Shown one piece after another: positions 1 to 5,529 of a stretch of DNA of 5,718 nt. This stretch comes from Nitrospirota bacterium. GTDB taxonomy: Bacteria; Nitrospirota; Thermodesulfovibrionia; Thermodesulfovibrionales; JdFR-88. The notes below the pieces were generated by a model, which saw only the letters and a program-made list of their open reading frames with translations, made no database searches and was not told where the DNA came from. Made by a program: the position numbers and the translations under genes. Numbering within the stretch: position 1 is the first letter of the stretch; the number at the start of each line of letters is the position of its first letter. The stretch covers positions 1-5,718 of the forward strand of contig JAJYGJ010000097.1 of the NCBI GenBank assembly GCA_021790695.1. The letters are read 5' to 3'.

Positions 1-1124
1 GCCTGCCCCACTGCAAGGCCTTCTTCAAAGAGCTTTTTTCCGGGGGGGCTGCCAGGGCGGTGGAAATCACCATGGTCTTCAAGGGCGGGCAAAATATTGC
101 CGTCGAAGGGCACGTCAACGTAAAGTTCAAAGACGGAAAGCCGGTCAGTTCGAGGGCGATATTCAGGGACATAACCGAGCGCAAACTGGCGGAGGCGCTG
201 CTCCGGAAGGAAAAGGCCTTCTCGCGGGAGCTGATATCGCATTCGGCCGTCGCGACCTTCGTCATCGATGCGGAGCACAAGGTGCTCATATGGAACAGGG
301 CGTGCGAGGAGATGACGGGCTTTTCGGCTTCGGAGATGGAAAACACCGGTGACCACTGGAAGGCATTTTATGCCAGAAAACGGCCCTGCCTGGCCGACCT
401 CGTCATCGACGGCAATCCCGAAGATGAACTGTCGGCTTATTATAGCGGCCACAGGCAATCCCGCCTCGTGCCCGACGGGCTCTGCGCGGAGGGATGGTAT
501 GACAATCTGGGCGGCAAGAGGAGGTACATCCTTTTCGAGGCGGCCCCCATATTCGATCCGAGCGGGAAACCCGCGGCCGCCATCGAAACGCTCCAGGACC
601 AGACCGAGCAGAAGACATTCGAGGAGAAGCTGAAAATCGCCGCGACGACCGATCAACTGACCGGCATCCACAACAGGCGAAGGTTCGAGGAACTGCTGGA
701 GCATGAGATCAGGCGGTCGGCGCGGACTCGCGAGCCCTTGTCGCTCATCATGTTCGACATCGACCATTTCAAGAAGGTAAACGATACGCAGGGACACCTC
801 TCGGGAGACCAGGTGCTCAGGTCCATCGCGCAAAAGGTGCGCCTTAATATAAGGAAAACCGACCATCTTGCGAGATGGGGCGGAGAGGAATTCATATTGA
901 TGACGGCCGGAAGCGATATGGACAATTCGACGGCCCTGGCCGAAAAACTCCGGCGCGTCATAGAGGGCTGCGATTTCGGGACGGCGGGGAAGGTCACATG
1001 CAGCTTCGGCGTCGCCCAGTTGGCGGCAGGCGATACCGTTGAGACCCTGACGGCGAGGACGGACAGGGCGCTCTACGCGGCGAAAAAAAGCGGAAGAAAC
1101 AGGGTGGAGACGGCCCGATTTTGA
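1..1124 (+). CDS. PAS-PAS-GGDEF diguanylate cyclase, 5' end outside the window
   Basis: Predicted c-di-GMP synthase with sensory PAS domains. The frame is open from the left edge (first full codon at 3), so the GTG at 60 is probably internal and the N-terminus is missing. Numbering from that GTG: the tail of a PAS/PAC domain ends in RDITERK (36-42); a second PAS domain spans about 55-183, with VIDAEHKVLIWNRACEEMTGF near its start and RPCLADLVIDG in its middle; a GGDEF domain spans about 190-352. The GGDEF domain has FDIDHFKKVND (232-242), the active-site signature GGEEF (274-278), and an RxxD product-inhibition site (RKTD, 265-268) exactly five residues before it. These features predict an active, feedback-inhibited enzyme that condenses two GTP. 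No EAL or HD-GYP domain follows. The PAS ligand cannot be told from sequence, and membrane segments, if any, lie outside the window. The next gene is on the same strand 176 bases away and probably has its own promoter. Confidence 0.95.
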   Translation, partial: LPHCKAFFKELFSGGAARAVEITMVFKGGQNIAVEGHVNVKFKDGKPVSSRAIFRDITERKLAEALLRKEKAFSRELISHSAVATFVIDAEHKVLIWNRACEEMTGFSASEMENTGDHWKAFYARKRPCLADLVIDGNPEDELSAYYSGHRQSRLVPDGLCAEGWYDNLGGKRRYILFEAAPIFDPSGKPAAAIETLQDQTEQKTFEEKLKIAATTDQLTGIHNRRRFEELLEHEIRRSARTREPLSLIMFDIDHFKKVNDTQGHLSGDQVLRSIAQKVRLNIRKTDHLARWGGEEFILMTAGSDMDNSTALAEKLRRVIEGCDFGTAGKVTCSFGVAQLAAGDTVETLTARTDRALYAAKKSGRNRVETARF

Positions 1125-1138
1125 GACACGGGTTCCAA

Positions 1139-1166
1139 TTGACACGCGCGGAGTCCTTGATATAGA
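1139..1166 (+). promoter_or_regulatory. candidate sigma70-type promoter for the AAA ATPase gene
   Basis: A perfect TTGACA -35 hexamer (1139-1144) is followed after 16 bases by TATAGA (1161-1166), which matches four of six positions of the -10 consensus. Transcription would start near 1173 and leave a leader of roughly 130 bases before the ATG at 1301. It lies 15 bases past the cyclase stop, in an otherwise gene-free gap. The -10 is weak, so this remains a candidate. Confidence 0.4.
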
Positions 1167-1287
1167 CTTTGATCATGGCTTTCATATAAGCAAATCGGGA
1201 TAGAGCCCTTTTCGTTCCTGCCGTTTTTGTTCAACCTATTTTTCCGCCGGGAACATGCCCCTGTCCTGATTTTTTTATTTTGAGCAT

Positions 1288-1293
1288 AGGAGG
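1288..1293 (+). promoter_or_regulatory. ribosome binding site that fixes the ATPase start
   Basis: AGGAGG sits seven bases before the ATG at 1301. An in-frame TTG at 1280 would extend the protein by seven residues, but the ribosome binding site lies inside that extension, so the ATG is the better start. Confidence 0.85.
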
Positions 1294-1300
1294 TTTAATA

Positions 1301-2389
1301 ATGAAAAATCCAGCGCAGGAGACACCCTCACCGGAGACTTGCGCCAATAAAATCTTCGAGATAAGCGGGGCCAGATTCGACGCCGCCACCGCCGCCGATT
1401 TATGGCAAAAAATATTGCAGCACAAGTGGCTCATGTCCGAAAAGCTCGGCCGCGACATCGGCCTGCGGACCGCATGCATCGATTTTCTTGAAAACATGGA
1501 CCAGGCCCTCAGGGAATATATGGATTACAAGCGCAGGGACATATTGGCCGACATGGGGGCGCAAAGGGTGAGCGGTGAGATATGGGACACCATATCCGAT
1601 TCGCAGCCCCCGAAGCAAATGGTCCAAAAGAGGATAATACTGCCGCTCAGGGAAGAGGGCCTTTCCAAAAAACACGGCGTGACCGCCCCCAAAACCATCA
1701 TATTCTTCGGGCCGCCCGGCACCGGCAAGACCCATTTCGTAAAGGCGATAGCGGGTGTGCTTTCGTGGTGGTATATCGAGATACTGCCAAGCATGCTCAT
1801 GGTCGACGGAGAAGACAGGGTGGGCGCCAACCTGCACCGCATAATGGAAAAGGCGCGCGCGCTGGAGGAGGCCGTTGTCTTCATAGACGAGTTCGAGGAG
1901 ATCGCCTCCAGCCGGCATGCGGCAAGCCGGGTGGACAAGTCAATTACCAACGAATTTTTGAAACAGGTCCCCCTCCTGAAAAACAAGGGCAACAAGGTGC
2001 TGTTCATATGCGCCACGAACCATATCCGGATGTTGGACGCGGCGCTGCTGCGCCCCGGCAGGTTTGACTGCATCATCCCGGTCGGGGGCCTGGACGAGGA
2101 AGGCAGGCGGACCATCCTGGGGCAGTTCATGTCCAGGCACAATATCAACACGGCGGATGTCGACGTCGGCCTCATTGTAAAAATAACCGCCCGGTTCACG
2201 CCCGCCGACATCGAATATCTGTTCCAGCAGGTGGCCCAGTTCGCCTTTGAACGGGAGCTTGCGGACAAACGGAATTATCAGGTGACCACGCAGACGTTCG
2301 TTGAAATCCTGCCAAGAATCCGCCCGTCCCTTACGGAGGAGATCATTGAAGAGTTCCAGAAGGACATAATCACGTATTCCAGGACCTGA
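1301..2389 (+). CDS. stand-alone AAA+ ATPase with an HKW/GRDIG N-terminal region
   Basis: A complete 362-residue classic AAA ATPase. Visible motifs: Walker A GPPGTGKT (137-144), Walker B VVFIDEFEE (192-200), sensor-1 CATN (237-240), the second region of homology DAALLRPGRFD (246-256) with candidate arginine fingers R251 and R254, and the C-terminal lid helix signature PADIEYLF (301-308). All catalytic residues are present, so ATP hydrolysis and ring assembly are expected. The N-terminal 1-110 is helical, with HKW (41-43), SEK (46-48) and GRDIG (50-54); a similar motif occurs in some uncharacterised bacterial proteins (I recall DUF4032-type, unverified). There is no protease domain, zinc-binding motif, membrane segment or second AAA module, so it is not FtsH, ClpX or a p97-type protein. 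The region before GANLHRIMEKAR lacks the aromatic residue usual in pore loop 1. A remodelling role is inferred and the substrate is unknown. No functional partner is adjacent on the same strand. Confidence 0.93.
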   Translation: MKNPAQETPSPETCANKIFEISGARFDAATAADLWQKILQHKWLMSEKLGRDIGLRTACIDFLENMDQALREYMDYKRRDILADMGAQRVSGEIWDTISDSQPPKQMVQKRIILPLREEGLSKKHGVTAPKTIIFFGPPGTGKTHFVKAIAGVLSWWYIEILPSMLMVDGEDRVGANLHRIMEKARALEEAVVFIDEFEEIASSRHAASRVDKSITNEFLKQVPLLKNKGNKVLFICATNHIRMLDAALLRPGRFDCIIPVGGLDEEGRRTILGQFMSRHNINTADVDVGLIVKITARFTPADIEYLFQQVAQFAFERELADKRNYQVTTQTFVEILPRIRPSLTEEIIEEFQKDIITYSRT

Positions 2390-2409
2390 ACGTCTCGACA
2401 GGTTCCAAA

Positions 2410-2481
2410 GTCACTGGATACCGGCTGGAGTTTGCCCCGTACCGCGATATGGTATCTACCGGGATGCGGGGCCGGCATGAC
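2410..2481. repeat. imperfect terminal inverted repeat, dispersed intergenic (REP-like) element
   Basis: A 72-base element framed by GTCA (2410-2413) and TGAC (2478-2481). Internal matching arms are CCGGC (2421-2425) with GCCGG (2471-2475), GCCCCG (2434-2439) with CGGGGC (2467-2472), and, as an alternative fold, GATACC (2417-2422) with GGTATC (2451-2456). The layout GTCAT-CCGGC ... ATCCAGTGAC, read on the minus strand, resembles the short GTCAT...CCAG intergenic repeats common in proteobacterial genomes. It begins about 20 bases past the ATPase stop, in a convergent gap, where such elements often end or stabilise transcripts. No second copy is present in this window, so its dispersed nature is inferred from its form. 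Confidence 0.5.
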
Positions 2482-2516
2482 TGCTTTGGGAGAGAGCAAG
2501 GACGAAGAATCCGCAG

Positions 2517-2538
2517 AAAAAAAACCCGGAAGGGCCGG
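2517..2538 (-). terminator. weak candidate rho-independent terminator for the DUF1540 gene
   Basis: Read on the minus strand, CCGG, a five-base loop and CCGG (2538-2526) are followed by G and then eight T residues (2524-2517). It lies about 84 bases past the stop of the DUF1540-type gene. The stem is only four base pairs, so the T-run is the main support. Confidence 0.28.
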
Positions 2539-2621
2539 AAAAGTGTTTTAAGGAGAAAGGGATGGTTGATGCCTGTTAGTCTTTGTTTTTCTTTTCCTGT
2601 TTTTGGCCCGGCTGAAGTTTT

Positions 2622-2912
2622 TTATCTCTCTGAAAAAGTGGTGCAATCGGCATGCCCGCCGTGCAGTCCCACATGAATGTTGGGCGCATTGCATTCGAGA
2701 GATTTGTTGTGCTTGCAGTTTTCGGCCCTGCATGCCCCCACGCCGCCGATGATTTGCGGGTCGCCGCCCTGTTTGCCAAGCTTCGTGAAGGTGTCGCACA
2801 TCGGACAGTTGCCGTCTCCGACGGTGATTGCAAGCGTGTGGCATTTCTTGTCCTTGTTATAGGAACACTCGACTACCTGACAGTCTGATATTTTTGGCAT
2901 TGTCATAGGCAT
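2622..2912 (-). CDS. small cysteine-rich protein with two DUF1540-type modules
   Basis: A 96-residue, probably cytoplasmic protein without signal peptide or membrane segment. It holds two tandem four-cysteine modules: C11-x4-C16-x7-C24-x14-C39 followed by DTF, and C61-x4-C66-x7-C74-x15-C90 followed by TTF. Each has Asn two residues after its second cysteine (N19, N69) and ends in the same C-x-TF turn. This spacing matches my memory of DUF1540, a small presumed metal-binding family of unknown function. C36 is an extra cysteine with no partner in module 2. The ATG at 2912 is chosen because AAGGAGG lies seven bases before it; an in-frame TTG at 2933 lies upstream of that site and would add seven residues. 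It lies 111 bases downstream of the DUF2950 gene on the same strand and converges with the ATPase gene. Coding is well supported by the internal repeat; the function is unknown. Confidence 0.87.
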   Translation of the reverse strand: MPMTMPKISDCQVVECSYNKDKKCHTLAITVGDGNCPMCDTFTKLGKQGGDPQIIGGVGACRAENCKHNKSLECNAPNIHVGLHGGHADCTTFSER

Positions 2913-2919
2913 AATCTTA

Positions 2920-2926
2920 CCTCCTT
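2920..2926 (-). promoter_or_regulatory. ribosome binding site of the DUF1540-type gene
   Basis: On the minus strand AAGGAGG precedes the ATG at 2912 by seven bases. It lies inside the longer TTG-started reading frame, which rules against that longer start. Confidence 0.8.
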
Positions 2927-2967
2927 GCTGCAAACATCCCTTTCCTCTGTCAAAAAGCTATCATAAA

Positions 2968-2982
2968 TGGCATGCATGTCAA
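2968..2982 (-). promoter_or_regulatory. near-palindrome with an embedded TTGACA upstream of the DUF1540-type gene
   Basis: The plus-strand stretch TGGCATGCATGTCA (2968-2981) is a 14-base near-perfect palindrome (12 of 14 positions). Its edge supplies a minus-strand TTGACA (2982-2977). No good -10 lies 16-18 bases further on (best TAGCTT), so a promoter is not secure. The palindrome could be an operator or chance. Confidence 0.22.
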
Positions 2983-3023
2983 TCATCCATCAGCCGCGGC
3001 GAACGGCGGAAAGTGGTTGCCCT

Positions 3024-4067
3024 CTACCTGGAGAAGGCGGCTTCCTTCAATTCAACCTTTGCCCAGGTCCGGTCAGGATCATAAGCCGTAATTTTTTCCG
3101 CCAGATCCGCCGTCCCCGGCCCCAGGTCTTTCTCGTACACAACCGACTGCTGGTTTACCATGAAGGTCATGATCCCGGAGACCCCGTATTTGGCGGGATA
3201 CGCCACCAGGCCGAAGCCGCCCGTCATCTTCCCGCTGACTACATAATCGATTGCGCCCCCCGGGGCATGGCTGCCCTGGCTTTTCAGTATCCTGAAATAA
3301 TAACCGTAGTATGGCACGCGCCTCTCCGGGCCCTGTCCCGGGGCATTACCCGCGGCGGCCGCGCGGGCAAAAAGCGGACCCAGGGGGCTGTTGCCCCCGG
3401 CCGGCCAGTACAGGCCGTCCCGGCTGCCCTTGTGGCTTATAAACCGCTGGGCATACTGCAAAACTCCGCTATCGGCGCGGGCCATCATTTTGGCGTACTC
3501 GCGCTGCGCCCCCACATAGGCAAGCGAGGTCCGGATGGTATTCAGTTCGTTTCTTCCTATCCTCCGGTTTAAAATCTCCTGCCTGCCTTCCTCGGTGTCG
3601 AACATCCAGGACCCCCCTTTTTTAATTATGGGAATCGGGAAAGTCCACCCGTTCTTCCCGGCGAGGGCCAGAAAAGTGTTTTTATTCAGTTGCCTGAACG
3701 TGACCCCCTGTTTCGCGGACCTGGCGAACCGCTGGCGGGCCATGGTATCGGCAACGACATCGCCGGAAGACACGATATCCTTTCCACCGGGCCCGAGGAT
3801 GGCCAGCATCTCATTGGTGTCATTGCTGTTTGCGGCATTCACGAGCGCATCGAACGCCTTCCGTGGAGAACCGAAGGCCAGTTGCCCCGGATTTCCGGCC
3901 GCGGCGGGCCCGCCATAAGCGGGAAGGCTGAGGACCGCCACAACCGCGGCAGCCAGAAAAAGCAAAAACGCCGATACATTGAGCCGCAATAACGATATAC
4001 CGGGCCGTAAAAAGGGGGGCCGTAAAAAAAGAAAAAGGCCCCGGGCCCTCGCCCTGTTTTCAGACAT
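3024..4067 (-). CDS. secreted DUF2950 family protein
   Basis: A complete 347-residue exported protein. A hydrophobic stretch at about 31-50 (VSAFLLFLAAAVVAVLSLP), preceded by basic residues, acts as signal peptide or anchor, with likely cleavage near AYGG (50-53). The mature part matches DUF2950 as I know it throughout: FGSPRKAFDALVNAA (65-79), LAILGPGGKDIVSSGD (88-103), WTFPIPIIKKGGSWMFDT (141-158), RRIGRNELNTI (168-178), DGLYWP (217-222), SPLGPL (227-232), YYGYYFRIL (253-261), APGGAIDYVV (268-277), MTGGFGLVAYPAKYG (281-295) and VVYEKDLGP (309-317). The family is of unknown function and presumed periplasmic or envelope-located. The ATG at 4067 is set by GGAGG eight bases upstream. The stretch before the hydrophobic core is long (about 30 residues) and itself contains LFLFL. 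It starts 35 bases past the upstream gene's stop, so the two are probably one operon. DUF2950 genes are often found beside another secreted protein gene, which fits. Confidence 0.92.
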   Translation of the reverse strand: MSENRARARGLFLFLRPPFLRPGISLLRLNVSAFLLFLAAAVVAVLSLPAYGGPAAAGNPGQLAFGSPRKAFDALVNAANSNDTNEMLAILGPGGKDIVSSGDVVADTMARQRFARSAKQGVTFRQLNKNTFLALAGKNGWTFPIPIIKKGGSWMFDTEEGRQEILNRRIGRNELNTIRTSLAYVGAQREYAKMMARADSGVLQYAQRFISHKGSRDGLYWPAGGNSPLGPLFARAAAAGNAPGQGPERRVPYYGYYFRILKSQGSHAPGGAIDYVVSGKMTGGFGLVAYPAKYGVSGIMTFMVNQQSVVYEKDLGPGTADLAEKITAYDPDRTWAKVELKEAAFSR

Positions 4068-4075
4068 TACATCTT

Positions 4076-4080
4076 CCTCC
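4076..4080 (-). promoter_or_regulatory. ribosome binding site of the DUF2950 gene
   Basis: Minus-strand GGAGG lies eight bases before the ATG at 4067, within the 35-base gap between the two secreted-protein genes. It supports the far N-terminal start despite the long pre-hydrophobic segment. Confidence 0.75.
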
Positions 4081-4102
4081 GTGCTCTTTTTTCCCGCATG
4101 CG

Positions 4103-5230
4103 CTAGCGGCGGAACCCTCCGCCCCGGGACCCTCCGCCTCCGCGGAAACCGCCGCCTGTGAAACGCCCGCTGCCATGAAACCCCTCGAAACCTCCGGATG
4201 GCGCCCTTCCGGGGGCAATGCCCCCCGGGGCAAAACTCCTGGCGGGAAGCTGGCCCGCTCTTGAGCGGCTCCGGAACCCCCTGGTGCTCGCGGCCCCTTC
4301 AAACTGTCTGCTTCGCCAGCCCTCAAACGCGCTCGAACGCGTCCCCGGCGAGGGCCGCGTTACGCCATAGCCCCTGAACTGACCGAATGTGCGGGGAGCA
4401 GGCCGGACCACGCTCCTTCCCAGGATCGATCGCGCTCCTGACCGGGCGGAAGGGCCGAGGACCCTCGCTCCACGCTGAGTGAAAAACCCGCGGGTTGTGG
4501 GATCGATGCGGAAAAACCCGCCCGTCCGCGGGTTGCGGAAATGATTGCTGATGAACTCTCTGTGGTGATGATGGAACACGACTATGTTAAAGTCCACAAG
4601 GCAATAGTACCCTGGAAACCAGAAAGTCCCCCACCAGAAGGGATAAGGCACCCAGGTATAGAGGTAAGCATAATCCGGCGGCGGCGCGAAATACGTGATC
4701 ACGGGAGGGCCTTCGCTGTAATAATAATTGTTTATTACCGTGGTATTCGGATAGGTCTCTTCGGGGGGCGGGGCCTCCTCCCCGGCGCCGGCCGCTCTCA
4801 TGGACAGATTATAGCCGGCAAGCACATCCTGAAAAGCCGCCAGCGCCTCGTCCCGGCCCATGGGCAGTTCGCCCGAATCGGCCGCCGCGATGATCGCGGC
4901 CCGAACTTCTCCGGAGATGTCCGGCGTAACGGGGTAATCCGCGATCCATCCGTTTTTCGGGGCGATGCCCGCGGAACTGAGCGTGCTCTCCGCCTCGGAT
5001 TCACTGGATGTCGCGCCCAGTCCCAGGGCGGCCGCCAGTTTCACGGCAAAATCGCCTTCGCGGACAAGGGGTTGGGAGATAGGCGCGTTGCCGACCGCCG
5101 GAGTCTGCTCCGGCTGGGCCCCCACCGGAGTCTGCTCCGGCTGGTCCATCGTCGGCTGCGCCATTGCCGCGCCGGACAAAACGAGGACGACACCCAGGAC
5201 AAAAACCAATATTGAAAACAGACCCTTCAC
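4103..5230 (-). CDS. secreted aromatic- and Gly/Arg-rich protein of unknown family
   Basis: A complete 375-residue exported protein. Residues 1-24 are a type I signal peptide (MKGLF, hydrophobic core, cleavage after AMA); no lipobox cysteine is present. Next come a Pro/Gln-rich linker with two QPEQTP units (30-45), a helical domain (about 55-142, including GIAPKNGW and PVTPDISGEVRAAI), an Asn/Tyr segment (TTVINNYYYSEGPP, 163-176), a very aromatic stretch (180-220, WVPYPFWWGTFWFPGYY), HHHH (220-223) and a low-complexity tail rich in Gly, Arg, Ser and Phe ending in GGGFRR. C210 is the only cysteine. Secreted DUF3300 proteins, common DUF2950 neighbours, also have aromatic middles and Gly/Arg tails, but their N-terminal motif as I recall it is absent, so I do not assign that family. 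The GTG start follows AAGGGG by eight bases and gives a complete signal peptide. First gene of the probable operon with DUF2950. Confidence 0.85.
   Translation of the reverse strand: MKGLFSILVFVLGVVLVLSGAAMAQPTMDQPEQTPVGAQPEQTPAVGNAPISQPLVREGDFAVKLAAALGLGATSSESEAESTLSSAGIAPKNGWIADYPVTPDISGEVRAAIIAAADSGELPMGRDEALAAFQDVLAGYNLSMRAAGAGEEAPPPEETYPNTTVINNYYYSEGPPVITYFAPPPDYAYLYTWVPYPFWWGTFWFPGYYCLVDFNIVVFHHHHREFISNHFRNPRTGGFFRIDPTTRGFFTQRGARVLGPSARSGARSILGRSVVRPAPRTFGQFRGYGVTRPSPGTRSSAFEGWRSRQFEGAASTRGFRSRSRAGQLPARSFAPGGIAPGRAPSGGFEGFHGSGRFTGGGFRGGGGSRGGGFRR
5098..5144. repeat. 20-base direct repeat, period 27, coding QPEQTP twice
   Basis: An identical 20-base unit occurs at 5098-5117 and 5125-5144. 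Each unit carries the inverted repeat CCGGAG-TCTG-CTCCGG, so each copy can fold into a six-pair hairpin. The 27-base period is nine codons and keeps the frame, giving two QPEQTP units in the linker after the signal peptide. It probably arose by slippage or short duplication. Confidence 0.8.
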
Positions 5231-5240
5231 GGCTATAGCC
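5231..5240. promoter_or_regulatory. 10-base perfect palindrome between ribosome binding site and GTG
   Basis: GGCTATAGCC is a perfect palindrome that directly abuts the GTG at 5230 and overlaps the last bases of the AAGGGG ribosome binding site on the minus strand. It could be a protein site or chance. As RNA it lacks a loop, so a hairpin is unlikely. Confidence 0.3.
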
Positions 5241-5251
5241 CCTTTATTATT

Positions 5252-5257
5252 ATTGTA
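5252..5257 (-). promoter_or_regulatory. candidate -10 box of the secreted-protein operon
   Basis: On the minus strand TACAAT matches five of six -10 consensus positions, in an AT-rich stretch just before the ribosome binding site. The best -35 is poor (CTGCAA, 16 bases upstream). It would give a leader of only about 15 bases. If real it may need an activator or another sigma factor. Confidence 0.25.
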
Positions 5258-5302
5258 TCACCGCGGAAATATTTTGCAGCCGGGCTCCCGGGGCGCATTG
5301 AA

Positions 5303-5326
5303 GGGGCGGGGCTTGAGGGGAGGGGG
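5303..5326 (+). other. canonical four-tract G-quadruplex motif
   Basis: Four guanine runs occur at 5303-5306, 5308-5311, 5317-5320 and 5322-5326, with loops of one, five and one bases. This satisfies the usual G-quadruplex consensus with four stacked tetrads. It lies on the strand that is template for the secreted-protein operon, 73-96 bases upstream of its GTG. Folding in the cell is not shown by sequence alone. Confidence 0.6.
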
Positions 5327-5336
5327 ACCGGTCCCC
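5323..5336. repeat. 14-base perfect palindrome sharing the last G-run
   Basis: GGGGACCGGTCCCC is a perfect palindrome. Its left arm is the final guanine run of the adjoining G-quadruplex motif, so a cruciform or protein-bound duplex and the quadruplex would be mutually exclusive. Confidence 0.7.
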
Positions 5337-5342
5337 TTGCCG

Positions 5343-5372
5343 CAGGGAATCTCAATAAAGGGATTCTCCCTG
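5343..5372. repeat. imperfect hairpin with a two-base bulge
   Basis: CAGGG-AATC (5343-5351) pairs with GATT-CT-CCCTG (5362-5372), leaving a ten-base loop and a two-base bulge. No T-run follows on either strand, so it is not a typical intrinsic terminator. It is the next structured element upstream of the G-quadruplex. Confidence 0.4.
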
Positions 5373-5529
5373 AAATCGCGGTAGTGTCTCAGTTTGCTTT
5401 GCCAAGCCACGGCGGCAAACGCCCTTCCCCCCCCTGAATGGGGTATATCAGCTTGTTCCCAGAGCCCATTTACCTGCCCGCCTTATTCATTCGGGGGTGG
5501 CCGTTCCGGACGTAGCCCAAAAGATCCAT
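5373..5529. other. non-coding stretch with short hairpins, no gene seen
   Basis: No reading frame of useful length or ribosome binding site is convincing here. The stretch has the inverted repeat GTTTGC (5392-5397) with GCAAAC (5415-5420), and a run of eight C residues (5427-5434) whose end can pair with GGGG at 5440-5443. I could not match it to tRNA, tmRNA, RNase P, SRP or 6S RNA by eye. Confidence 0.4.

Noticed and set aside
1250..1277. Possible terminator before the ATPase gene (GGAACA...TGTCC followed by seven T)
   Set aside because: The stem is five pairs with a bulge, and it lies only about 12 bases before the ATPase ribosome binding site, where a terminator would silence the gene unless used as an attenuator.
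1125..1300. c-di-GMP riboswitch downstream of the cyclase
   Set aside because: I looked for the conserved GEMM core and did not see it. The gap shows only the promoter-like hexamers and the ribosome binding site.
1525..2268. Minus-strand frame of 247 codons
   Set aside because: It is antisense to the AAA ATPase, whose Walker and SRH motifs prove the plus-strand frame. Its Ser/Arg-rich composition is typical of a shadow frame.
2449..2676. Plus-strand frame of 75 codons in the convergent gap
   Set aside because: It starts inside the inverted repeat, is Arg/Lys-rich without domain character, and overlaps the end of the DUF1540-type gene.
2967..3572. Plus-strand frame of 201 codons
   Set aside because: It is antisense to the well-supported DUF2950 gene and shows no recognisable motif.
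4541..5215. Plus-strand frame of 224 codons
   Set aside because: It lies wholly antisense to the secreted protein gene, has no domain-like content and no ribosome binding site. It is a by-product of GC-rich codon use on the other strand.
4103..5230. DUF3300 assignment from its position beside DUF2950
   Set aside because: The typical DUF3300 N-terminal segment (LLAPIALYPD-like) as I recall it is not present. Only the general aromatic and Gly/Arg-rich character is shared.
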